64,000 bases of DNA from Gymnopilus junonius (lineage: Eukaryota; Basidiomycota; Agaricomycetes; Agaricales; Galerinaceae): contig JADNYJ010000034.1 in the NCBI GenBank assembly GCA_015501075.1, positions 1 to 64,000 of the forward strand, written 5' to 3'. A program made the position numbers and the translations under genes. The notes beneath the pieces are model-generated. The model had not been told where the DNA came from, searched no databases, and worked only from the letters and a program-made list of their open reading frames with translations. Shown here piece after piece: positions 1 through 10,539 of this stretch; position 1 is the stretch's first letter, and the number at the start of each line of letters is the position of its first letter.

Positions 1-17
1 TCAAAGGTGAGGTCAGC

Positions 18-428
18 GTGTCCCAAGCAGTAAATCTTGTACTGGACCGAGGAATTTCTAAGAGGTGCATGGATTGTAATATTCGAGGAGTTGATTCAAT
101 GATGCAAAGAAAAGTGGATGTTGAAAAGGTACCAGAAGTTATAGTGGTAGAGATAAGCCCGAACGGACAGACATCACTTAGTTTGGAAATTCAGCTCACA
201 AACAAATCGGGCGTAATGGAGAAACTGGGACTAGGCGGCCTGATTTACTCTGGAGGAGGGCATTTTACCTGCAGATTATTGGATAGGTCAGGGGTGGTAT
301 GGTTTCATGATGGCATTGAGACAGGATCAGTCTGTAGGGAAGAGAGACGTGTTGATTTATTGTCAGATCTGAATGTTGAAGGCCCAGGGAGAACAAAATT
401 TGCTGTATTGCATATATCAGTCAAATAA
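18..428 (+). pseudogene. C-terminal fragment of a USP-like (peptidase C19) protein
   Basis: The open frame begins near the window edge and runs 136 residues to a stop. It has a CMDC zinc-knuckle-like pair near residue 17, then PEVIVVEIS, and ends with YSGGGHFTCRLLDRSG followed by a WFHDG motif. In C19 ubiquitin proteases the end of the fold reads similarly: a Gly-rich turn, the catalytic His in a HFT-type motif, then a Trp/Tyr-x-Asp-Gly strand. The Cys box is not in the window, so activity cannot be judged. Copies of such domains occur in multicopy fungal genes and mobile elements. The following 1.8 kb holds no continuation. Whether this is the end of a real gene or a relic depends on sequence before base 1. 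Family assignment is by motif only. Confidence 0.4.
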
Positions 429-2210
429 GGTATACTACACAGACGCCAATTAACTTATCAACATGATCGCATAACACATTTCGCTTAAGTAATCATGTCT
501 GAAAACCTGATTATATAAGATAAGCAGTTGGATGGGCTAAGTAATCGGGGTTTGGACCTGATTACATAAACAAATCAACTAGGTCATGTAAATATAGCAT
601 GAGCATCTGGGAGGTACAGGGAATACTCCATCCCATTCCATACACTGCCTATTTTGGAAAGGTAACCCACAATATAATGAAAATTCCTTCATCAATCTTC
701 GATATTCAGGTTATACGAAAGACAAAACTTGCTTCTGGTGACCTCGTTCCATAGGTGTGTCTAATGTAATAAACTAGAAGGTTATTTGCTTTTAACGACC
801 TGCTGATGCATGGTTATCAAAGAAATTGATGTGGTACTCAAGCACTCCAGTAAAGTTCTCTAACTCTGTTATGTAGTTATTAAGTGGAAAATGTTTTGAA
901 CTGCAAAGTCAAATTCTCTCACTGCTATTTACTTCTCAAGATCTTTGATTACTCTCAAGCTCCCTGACACAATTCTCGAGCTCTCTGATGCATGTTTCTA
1001 TCGTGGCCATTTGCATGGATATATTGTGGATTGCATCTTTGAATTATAAATGTTTTACAGACCCAGATAAGAAACAATTTATATCAGAAGTGTGAGTACA
1101 ATAAATCGTTCAATGAGACAGGGTATTGTGTGCCTATGATAATGGACTTACCAATGCCAACCCTGTTCATCACAATATGGTTGTACATGGTGTGGTTGTA
1201 GGATCTGATATCACCACCCCTCCCACTGCTACCTCCATTTCCTGATCCTGTTTGTCGTCAAACATTGGAAGAAAATCGAAAAACACCATATACTCATGAA
1301 GGAATCCTGAGAATTGTTGAAAAATGCCTTTGGTCACCCAAAGTCTTTGAATAAAGCGCCCTCAATTTGCTATGTAGCATGTCATGACAAATTGTATGAA
1401 CGACAACAAGGCCCTTACCAAAGTAGTTGGCAACCATTGAAAAGGCCAACAGCAGCAGGGTGAGTACGAGAGTAAGTAGATATGGCATAATGAGGTGGAA
1501 AGAAATAACAGTGGATGCCGCACCAATTAGGAAGTCAACGGGCATCAAATACATATGCACACCCAAAGACATGCCTTATTCACAACCTACACGCACTTCC
1601 TACACTAAACCATGATCATGGCCACAGCAGCCCATCTGCTGCTTTACAAGATAACTTTTTTCTGAACACTACCAATCTGCCTGTCTCTGACAAGCCCTTC
1701 TTCTGATGTTTTAGCAAGTCTGCAACATGATGGTGGCATGCTGAAATACGATGCTTTAGACATGTAATAAACTAGTCAGATGGATGTTGTGATGGGAGAT
1801 GGCTCATTTTTGTTCAAGGTTGAGATCCAGCATGGGTGCAAGATGATGGTAGGAACAGGAGAATGGGCATCATAAATGGGTTGGCAGGCTCTGGCAGGCT
1901 CTGACAGGCTCATTGTTATTTCTCTAAGTGTGTGTTGTTTTATTGTAATCAACATCTTACTATAGTATAATTGATACAGAGTAACTACATAGCACTCTCC
2001 CAATACTCTACCACTGCTGTCATGAAGCAGGAAAAGCATCGTCCTGCCATGCAAAGCAGTGGCCTGCTAAAACAAGTTTTACAAACATTGACAACTTATG
2101 GTTGCATGTGACATGACGTGGAAGTACTATGAATGTATTTCTACACCAAGTAAGGTCGAATCAATTTGATGGGTGAATGTGCTAGGGAAGAAAGGCTGGC
2201 AATATAGCAG
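429..2210. other. AT-rich stretch without a recognisable gene
   Basis: Short open frames on both strands lack recognisable motifs or a splice pattern that would join them. A minus-strand frame at 1294-1572 is hydrophobic, but nothing supports it as a gene. CG dinucleotides are scarce and TG/CA common, as in the transposon half of the window, so this is probably decayed repeat sequence. Confidence 0.4.
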
Positions 2211-4033
2211 TCAAAAATCAATGTCTGAATCATAGTCAGTCTCATCCTCAGACCATGGAAACAACTTATACATGGGAACAGTGCCTGCACCTGGAGGAGG
2301 ATGAATGCTGTGCTGGTACTCGACCAAACTGAGGGCAGTGTCATACGTCCAACTCCCATCTCCATCCCTCACCCACCTCAATCTGCCCCTGTACCTTTCA
2401 CCAATGACAACACTCTTCAATGCCGGGTAACTCCCAGAAAGTGTTTTAAACACATCCTGGGCCATGGAAGCCATATATGGTTTGCCATACCTCTCTGCAT
2501 ATGCTGCCTCTGCCTTGTTGGTTTTGGGGATGTACATATCTTCAAAGTGCTTGACAAGCTCGTACTCGTGCAGGGACAGCGATTTGATGGTTGGAGGTAG
2601 CTGTATTTCTTTCAGAGCAACCGAACGGAGGAATTTCTGTGTAGTTGTATGCATCAGCATGTATCTTTAGGTAAGGAATAATTTGGTGCACTTACCAGAT
2701 AATTTGTATGAACATGGATATAACAAAAATGAGTCTTCCGATTCAGGTTGTAGCCTCCTCCAATGGGGTCCCGATAGGCGTCTGCACAGGTCGCAGCATA
2801 CCGGCAGCTCTCCTTATCATCCAGCAGTTCTCTGCTTTCCTCATCACTCTCAAGTGGATCAGTAGTCTCCAGAGAAAACCTGAGCACCTCCAAAGGTGGG
2901 AAACAATTCAGAACCTGCTCCAGAACCTCTTTCTTGCCTTCCATCAATTGAATAACAAGTTCAGTAATTGGCTGCGTGCTTTGCGAAAGAGGCAAAAAAA
3001 GCAGACTGGGATCCCTGCTCAACTGCACATCAGTATCAAAAGCTCCCAGGTCTACTGCGATGTTCTTGACAGGCCACCCAGGAATGAACACCATGGCAGC
3101 TAGATTGGGACCAGAAAAGGATGTGAGATTAGGAATGACAGAGCCAGGAATTGGGGGGAATATGAATGCGTTGTCATTGTAGTCCACTACAAATTTCATC
3201 TGAATTTCCTCGAGGTTCGGGCATGAAGAAATAAAGTGATAAAGGTCCAGAATATCAGAACACCTGATGCAGAATGAAAGGTGTTTAAGGCAGTCCAAGA
3301 CACCTTGCTTCAGGAGTGATCAAAATAGCTTTGGCGCATACGCTGCAGTTAAGCCATGGAGGAATTCCAATCACTCTTGGGAGAATATGTCAATGAGTTT
3401 AATGGCAGGGTTGGGAACATCATATCGAGATGAGTGATTTTTGATAGAAAGGCCCCGGAGGGCAATATGCAGCTTGAGGGCGTCAACACCAAATGTGGCC
3501 TTCGTCAATGAGACAACCTCCAAAGAGGGATGGTGAGCAAGCACCATGAGGAACTTGTTGTCCAACACTGATGTGAACATCTCCACTTCCAGCTCCTTCA
3601 GGTTAATAAAACTGGGAATACTGTCTGCAAATGTATCGATGAAAGAAGTAGCCAGCTTCTTTACCTTTTCTGCTGCTTTTTTATCTATTGCCCAAGAAGT
3701 GCAATGAAAATAAGACAACACGCACTTCTTGATTAGTGGCACATGCTTTGGACTTTTTGCAAACATCTTGAGTGCTGTGATATTCTTCTGTGCATTATCC
3801 AATGCCACCTTGGCTGTCTTCTTTGAATCTCCTCTTCTGTAAGTATGGCAGGTGTAGGTTATAGATTTGAAGATGAAAGACAAGCATATTTCATTGAAAA
3901 GGTGACATGTCAGCGAAAGCCTCTTGTGGTCAGAGATGTGAAGGTAAGTGAAACACTCATGCCACATTTCAACGGGCATCATCTGGTTGGACTCGTTAGC
4001 CAGTCTTCTTGTCCTTGCCCTTGTCGACTTCAT
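2211..4033 (-). pseudogene. F-box/LRR-like gene, decayed copy 1 (two in-frame TGA stops)
   Basis: This copy follows the intact gene at 10540-12358 from end to end. It starts at 4033 (MKSTRART), has the F-box core MPVEMWHECFTYLHISDHKR, a leucine-rich middle, the YRDPIGGG and HFCYIHVHTNY motifs, and a last exon at 2211-2636. The single intron (2637-2695, GTAAGT...CAG) is at the same place as in the intact gene. The frame is preserved throughout except for two TGA codons, one just before 3371 (after FSQE) and one about 60 bases downstream (KLF-stop-SLLKQG). In the intact copy the second site reads FRAFTKQG, so CGA to TGA explains it. F-box proteins recruit substrates to SCF ubiquitin ligases; this copy could not make the full protein unless the stops are read through. 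An upstream block near 4380-4570 with a minus-strand TATAAATA is shared with other copies. Confidence 0.8.
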
Positions 4034-4379
4034 TGCTACATAGGAATGGGTCAATAAGTAGTGGCAAAAACAACTAAAGGTGCGACTGACCGAAATAAAA
4101 TTTGCCAAATTTCTAAGATCAAAATATGATAAGCAGAGAGCTCGACACCTTAGGAATGAGCCTGACTTGCTCAAAGGAAGTGCTGCAGTCTGACCTTTAT
4201 TGATGAAGATGCCATGAGCAAATGTGAAGTTTGCATAACAAGTGGACAGTGTGATGCACTGCCATCAATTTGGATGCATTCAACACTGTTCACTGGAGGA
4301 AATGACTCATGAGCTACAACAGTCACAATCTCCACACCAAGGAGAGCTATAATAAGGTTGGCGCTCTCAAGTTCCACAG

Positions 4380-4570
4380 GCTGAAAGGGAGGAAGAAAGT
4401 TGTCAAAGTCAAGGAGGTTTCTGTCTATTTATAGGCTGGCAAAATGAGCCACTGGAAATTTTGAAACCCCGTGAGCCTCAAGCTCAAGCTTGCATCCTAC
4501 TTAACGAAATTTCAAAAATGTTACACCTTCCTCAGGAATTTCATCATTTTTTGGGCTTTGGAGAACAACA
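4380..4570 (-). promoter_or_regulatory. Duplicated upstream block with TATA box of F-box copy 1
   Basis: Reading the minus strand, this block has TGTTGTTCTC, a spacer, GCCTATAAATAGACAG and a CCTCC-rich stretch ending in TTTCAG. Blocks with the same order of signals lie upstream of the intact gene (12770-12930) and of the 9330 copy (10170-10330). The TATA lies about 400 bases before the ATG at 4033. A promoter plus a 5' untranslated intron is the likeliest reading. This is inference from conservation among copies. Confidence 0.5.
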
Positions 4571-6295
4571 TTCAGCATCCATTAGCTAACCATAACATTC
4601 TTACCATACTTTTCTAAAATTTTGAGTGTTCTAATTGGCAATTGCTAGCTGAGCTACTGAATGAGCTGCCATTCCCTGCCATCTTTTGCCATCACCTACC
4701 ATTTCATACCATCATCTACAACTGCACTAGCAGAACTCCAGAATGCTGTAATGTTTCATCGGAGACTGTTTTCTTTACTAGGCGAACTGATCAATACAGT
4801 TTACTAGCTGACTGTCATAGAAACAATCAATTAATCTGACTCAGAACTCAGCCAGTCTGAATCAGGATCAAACTCGCCATCGGACATGGTCAAATACAAA
4901 GGTTTAGCACAATCCTAAGGAGGCGGCAATGCTGCACTGGTAATCAGTCAAAATAATTGTCATATCATACATCCAGCTCCCATCAGAATCATTCCTCATC
5001 CATCCTATGCCCCCCTTGTATGATTTCTCACCAATAGTAACCCTCCTCAGCACTGGGTATCTCTGTGAAATGGTCCTAGCACATCCTGGGCCATGGTAGC
5101 CATGTATGGAATCCCATAGCTCTTCACGAACTCTTCCTCTCTTTCATCGCTTCTGGGTACATCCAGCTCTTTGAACTTTTTGACAAGGGTTGATTTCATC
5201 TAGAGCCAGGGTTTAATGGCTAGATGTAGCTTCACCTTTCTGAGCAACTGCATGGAGGAGTTTCTGGGACAAAGGATAGGTATATATCAATATCAGCAAG
5301 CATTTGTGAGGAGAGGGGAAAGGTGAAATTGACTATATAATTTGTATGCACATGGATATGACAGAAATGAGACTTGCACTTCAGATTGCGCCCGCCTCCA
5401 ATAGGGTCCCTATATACATCTGCACACACAAAGGCATACTGACCCTCATCAAAATCCATCTGTTGTCCAGTTGTCCACACACTCTCAAATTGATCAATAA
5501 GTTCTAGAAACAGACCAAGCATCTCCAAGGCCAGAAGAAACTTCACAATCCCCTCGAGGACCTCCTTTGCCTATGCTGAATTGATGACGAGTTCAGTCAC
5601 TGGCCTCGCACTCTGCAAAAGGGGGAAGAGAAGCACAAGAGGGTCGCCCAGCACCTGCAAAATCCAGCCAAAAGCTCTGCTGATTGACACTTTCTCAACT
5701 GGTTGCCTGGGGATAAATGATGCCACCATGAGGTCAGGACCTGAGAAGGATGCAAGATGGGGATGGCAGAGGCTGGAAGTGGGGGGACAATAAATGTATT
5801 TTCATCTATGAAGGTGGCATTGAACCCCACCTGAAGCTCTTGAACATTCGGGCATGATGAAATGAATGTGTAGAGATCTGGGATATGTGCAGGGTCGATG
5901 TAGACTGAAAGACACTTGAGGTGGTCCAGGATGCCATAGGCCATAAATGGGAGTTCAATGTCAGGGTCAGGAGGATCAAACCGAGAAGAGTCTTTACTAT
6001 CCTTTATCAGGAGTTTGAAATCATTGCAAAGAAAAATTGATTAGATATTTAGCACAACTCCAAGCAGCATATAATTTCATACATAGGTACATATTTGAAG
6101 TCTAAACATGGCTATAACAAAAATTTTAGCAAAAAGTAGATGTGGAAAGCACAGGAGCATTTCTGTGTCTCAAATCTCAAAACATGGGGAGATTGAAACA
6201 ACTGTCACAGTGTGGTCACCATAAATTTTGGAGCTCCACTGAGCCGAAGTATGGCACATGCAGAGAGCTTAGTGTTGTCACCAAGTCCAAGAGCT

Positions 6296-6520
6296 TCAGC
6301 ACAAAACAATTTTGAGAAAAGCACTGGTTAATAGTATCCTGAAGTTATGATACCAGTTTCGTAGAGTCCCGTAGGGGAGGTCATATTTCCTGGCAGCTTT
6401 TGACAGATCCATGTGGCCAGCATGGACTGCTGCACATGCCTCCTCGATTTGTGTCTTGACATCGGGGTCATTGTAGTTAATGCATTCCGGCTGTGTATGA
6501 TAGACCTTTGCATGAGTCAT
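6296..6520 (-). pseudogene. psq-type helix-turn-helix fragment of a pogo-like transposase
   Basis: The 74-residue frame contains IEEACAAVHAGHMDLSKAAR followed by KYDLPYGTLRNWYHNFR. This is the N-terminal psq/CENP-B-like DNA-binding fold of pogo-type (Tc1/mariner) transposases: a helix starting with the target count motif, A-A-x-K-Y, then Pro-x-x-T-Leu. No catalytic DDE domain follows. It lies within the foreign segment (about 6010-6880) that splits F-box copy 2, so it is probably part of what was inserted there. The call rests on motif order and the domain is incomplete. Confidence 0.55.
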
Positions 6521-7060
6521 GAGATAGAATATGGCCTAGCTAGTCACTGAATCTGCTGCTGGCAGTGGTAAACATAATATCTAAGCAGAGCTTGAATGCG
6601 TATCATGCATGTCACCTCAAAATGCACCCCCATCATTCATTCTTCCTTCCCAGACACAACTCTCAAGCAATTGACCTAGAATTTGGCATTTGAGCTCGTC
6701 TGAACCTCTGTAAAGTCTCTCTCAATTTCGGTGGCAGTGGGTGTTCAGGATCTGGCCCGATCTGGGTAACAATGTGTTTACATTAGCCATTTTGATGTAA
6801 CAAGTTACTTGCATCCTCATTTCCCCCATATCTGCTCATTTTTTTGCAACTCAAAAATACATGATTGTAAAGAGGAGAAGGTCTAGTATTTATGCCATTT
6901 TTTTGCGATACCAGGGAGAGAGCAGATGATACAAAAATTCAAACTTTTCAAACTCCCAATACTTTCAATGTCCCAATAAAGGATAGTAATCAAAAGACTG
7001 TGGAGCACGATACACGGTTTGAGGACTTCAACTCCAATTGTAGTCTTTGCCAATGCAACG

Positions 7061-7964
7061 TAGTGATGCCGTGAGTTGGAGTTAGCTCGAGTTGATTTGA
7101 GCTCGAGCTTGATGGGAAACCTCATTAGGAAGTCGAGCCAAGTTCAGCTCAAGCCACCTCATGATGCTCATCTTCCAAAATAGGTCAAACTGTCATCCGA
7201 TGCCATACACCATGTACTGTGGCAAACAGGTGGCTGAGTTCTTTGCGCTTTGACTGCTACCACCATCTCACAACATCACCGACGCTCTGCATGATCCCTT
7301 CCCCTTGATTCTGCACCTATTTCCCTCAAGATTTCAGACACACAATCCATGAGTCAGTTGCATGTGCCACCATTCCTCACTTTGCCCTTTGTGGGCATGG
7401 TCTCCAGTGATGGAGGCACAAACATGACGCATCGGGGACCGTGCCATGGACCGTGCCATTGATTGTTGAGCAGGATTGTTTATGGCAGGCTCGGAGGTAT
7501 AAATGGGAGTGGTTATTGGAGGAAGAGTATCATAGGCCTTGTGGATGCCATGTTCTTGTGGCAATCCTCATCAGTGTATGTGTTATGAAAACTTGTACTG
7601 TCCATACCCTACACAATCTGGGTGTGATGTTTAATTAAAGGATTTCCAATTTTGTTCATTAAAGATTTGACTTTATACTTAATGTTAGTTACAAGTAATA
7701 TTAGTTCTACTCTACCAGCATATATTTCTACTCATCTTGATAAATCCTTACCACTGTTTCTGTCCTGGAAGCCTGCCTGTACCTTGTCTTTGAAGTTTGT
7801 GGCTGAGCTTGGCAGAGTTTCATTTGCGAACCCATTTTGGATGTAATGTCGAACCCTGACACACAAGCTGATTGAGCTCAGCTTAGCTCAATGCAGCTCG
7901 AGCTGTCGGAGTTCCAACTCCCATCAGCTCGAGTTCAGCTTGAGCTCAACTTGTGGCAACACTA
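7061..7964. mobile_element. Non-autonomous hAT-type element (904 bp)
   Basis: The left end reads TAGTGATGCCGTGAGTT; the right end, on the other strand, reads TAGTGTTGCCACAAGTT. Both fit the hAT terminal consensus and match the complete hAT element at 54610-58534. The subterminal regions are packed with inverted GAGCTCGAGCTT-type motifs, normal for transposase-binding zones. Flanks are ATGCAACG and ATGTGACA: five of eight match and all three differences are transitions, so they may be a decayed 8-bp target duplication. No transposase frame is present. It sits inside F-box copy 2 and separates codons that align to one continuous stretch in the intact gene. Confidence 0.7.
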
Positions 7965-8388
7965 ATGTGACATCCTCCAAATGGTTTTCCCCCCATAGTA
8001 CTGGGTATCCAAAAGCGGAAAAAGGAGGCAAAAGAGCGAAAAAGAGAGAGAATTAGTAGAAATATTCATAATCCTTTATTTCATGCAAAGAATGCATACA
8101 ATTATAGCTCATTTCAAGCCTTTGCTTTCCTTGCTTTTTTTCTGGTGCGCTTCACGCGCATGAGTCAGGAAAATCGGGTTGCCTCCCCACAGCCCACCCA
8201 AAACTCTACAAACAGCAAATCAGTGCGAAAAAATAGGTAAAATTTTTCTTATTAATTGTTGATAGCATATGTGTTATTAGAGACCTTCTGAGCTCTGAAA
8301 ATTGGTCAACCACGCTCATGAAATGCCCAAAGCTCAGAGATGAGCATCACGAGCGGCGGCACCCAGCCTGTGGCTGAATATGGTAATA

Positions 8389-8781
8389 TGGCAGATAACA
8401 TTCGCCATGGCAGCTAACATTCCAATGATTTACATAGCTCAATGATCACGGTAAAACATTCTAAAGAGACAGTTCTTTTTATTATATGTATCTACACATG
8501 CATGAATATTTCAGAGATTTAAAGACGACATTTGCATCCAAGAAGGCGAAAATGAAGGTAACACGTGCAAATGTTATCTGCCATTGGGTGTGGCAGATAA
8601 CATTTCGATGTTTTATGCCTCGTCAAGGCCTTGATAAAAAATTCTAAACAGACAGATTTGATTGATATATACTCATACATGCTCCTGTAAGTCCTTGTAT
8701 CCCAAAAATCTCATTTGCGTTCAGGAGGTCAACAACAATGGTGAGTAGCCTACTGTCTCGGACATTGCCGGGCAGATAACA
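8389..8781. repeat. Two diverged tandem units of a MITE-like repeat
   Basis: The motif TGGCAGATAACATT occurs at 8389 and 8591 in plus orientation, as TGGCAGCTAACATT at 8408, inverted at 8570-8583, and weakly at 8768. Unit A (8389-8583) is bounded by the motif in inverted orientation, like a small MITE. Unit B (8591-8781) shares with unit A a core reading AAAANATTCTAAANAGACAG and a similar tail. The spacing is about 185-200 bases. No coding capacity was found. Confidence 0.45.
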
Positions 8782-8799
8782 ACCCAGCACTATGGGCGG

Positions 8800-9330
8800 T
8801 CAACCCTCCAAATAGGGGTGACGAGCCAGCGCCATGAAGAATTTTTCATCCAACGTTTCCGCGAATCACTCCACTTCCAGCACCTTGAGATTCACAGAAC
8901 TGGGTAGACATTCAACGAAAGAAGTTGTCAACCTATCGGATTTCTCCACTGTTTTTTGATTCGCCTTTTGAGTAGCACGATAAAAATTCGATAAAAATTT
9001 GACAAAAAAATATGACACTACGCACTTCTTGATGAGCGGGGCGTGCTTCGGGCTGTTTGCAAACGCCTTCAGGGCTATGATATTCCTCTGCAGGTCATCT
9101 AACATCTCAGTCGACACCTCCTCCAGATCCCTCTTTTTGAGAGAAATATAGCATGTGTAGGTGATAGACCTGAACACGAACGATAAGCCGATCTCGTTGA
9201 ATAGCAGGCATGTCAATGAAAGCCTCTTGTGGTCGGAGGTGGGAAGGTGAGTGAAGCATTCATGCCAAATATCGACAGGGATGGACTGAGTGAACTCCCT
9301 CGCTCGTCTTCTCGTCCTTTTGGGCAGCAT
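8800..9330 (-). pseudogene. F-box gene, decayed copy 3 (N-terminal part only)
   Basis: From ATG 9330 (MLPKRTRRRAR) the frame has an F-box core IPVDIWHECFTHLPTSDHKR, the LFNEIGLSFVFRSITYTC segment and SPKHAPLIKKCVVSYF, all as in the intact copy. It stops at 8866 after LKVLEVE. In the same frame beyond the stop, FAETLDEKFFMALARHP continues the family for about 20 codons before similarity ends near 8800. The C-terminal two thirds are missing, replaced by the repeat units at 8389-8781. This is a truncated relic. An upstream block at 10170-10330 matches the promoter blocks of the other copies. Confidence 0.75.
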
Positions 9331-10169
9331 AACTAGGGGGTACTGGGTCAGCTCCAGAAAGTGGCGACAACGGTCAAAGGTGCATCTAACCAGCGTCCTA
9401 GTCCTCCAGGCAGCCAGATATCCCTTGTCTCGCACCTAACTTGTTACTTCGATGAGCAAAAAGGCGTGCTACATTCAACGCAAATCATTACTTACTGAAA
9501 GAGACTCCCTCCAAGTCCGTTTCTAGTCTAAGGCTTCTACAATCCTCGTAAATGAACGACGACTGTGCCTATTCTTCGTGCCGGTTATCTGGCATGAAAT
9601 TAGTTATGAGTGAACTTGAGCAAGGGTTGACACATTGTCGACTCGGATGCGTTCGGATGCGTTCAATAAAAGGGAGTGACAATGGCGACAGGAAAGGAAG
9701 GAAAAAAAGAGGGATTCCACGATTGTACCATGTCATTGGAAGGGGGACAACCTGTGACCTACATAAAGGCACCATCTTCCTATAGTACAAATTCTCATAG
9801 TGTATAACGTCGGGAAGGGCGCATTTCTGATGCATCATGAGATTTATGCATTAATAGACCATAGTTTGGCTGGCTGGGGAAGTTCTGTACCACCAAAGGT
9901 TGATGCAATATGAGGAATATGCATTATGAGAACTTGTACTGTACATGTGCGAACAATCAACGTATAACACTAATACTAATAGTAACATGAATCATTGAAT
10001 GGTAATATGAACATGCAAACTTCAACATGAGGGTTATCCTGGTCGAGTTGAAGAAAGAAACAAAGGGACAGGCGTTTAAATATTCAGTCCGGCAAATGAG
10101 AGCCAATGAACGCTGCCTGGAGTCCCTGGAGACTTGAAACAAGCGAGTTATGATTATGCTGCCCACTTC

Positions 10170-10330
10170 CGCAGACTGAAAAGGAGGAGGACAGAGTCAA
10201 AGAGGTCGAGTGGCATCCCTTTCATCGTGGTCGTACTTATAAGATAGTCCCACGGGCCGGGACCACCTCGTCCTGCAAATTTGGAACCCCTCCTGATTTT
10301 TCCTTGTTTTTCGAACCCGAGAGAACAACA
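10170..10330 (-). promoter_or_regulatory. Duplicated upstream block of F-box copy 3
   Basis: The minus strand reads TGTTGTTCTCTCGGG, then CTTATAAGTACGACC, ACGATGAAAGG and GACCTCTTTGACTC. The same signals in the same order appear at 12770-12930. The TATA-like element is about 900 bases before ATG 9330. The stretch in between (9436-10169) holds no recognised gene. Confidence 0.45.
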
Positions 10331-10539
10331 TCTGAACCAACACATTACTTATTATTTAAGTTAGGCTACCGGCGCAGGTATCCCTAGCTAGGCTGTATCA
10401 CTTTATTATACCTCCATGATAAGGAGAACAATACTTTTCGTATTCCAAGATAGTGCCGGGAGTCAATAAAGGAAGCTATAGTAAAGAATGAACGAATGAA
10501 AATGTCGAACGCACCAAGGAAAGAAAGCGGATAAAGCAA

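Larger units (their letters stand above)
4831..7990 (-). pseudogene. F-box/LRR-like gene, decayed copy 2, split by two insertions
   Basis: Pieces of the family lie in order on the minus strand. The last exon ends at 4831 (...SDWLSSESD). The ADVYRDPIGGG and SHFCHIHVHTNY motifs are at 5310-5450, and the leucine-rich middle with ISSCPNVQELQ is at 5597-6010. After a gap of about 870 bases filled by foreign sequence, 6883-7060 carries TTIGVEVLKPCIVLHSLLI. A 904-bp hAT-type element (7061-7964) follows, and beyond it a few codons (ENHLEDVT) line up with HPSLEEVT of the intact copy. The F-box itself is missing. Several frame breaks are present. The gene is dead, and its order of insertions can be read. 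Confidence 0.7.
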
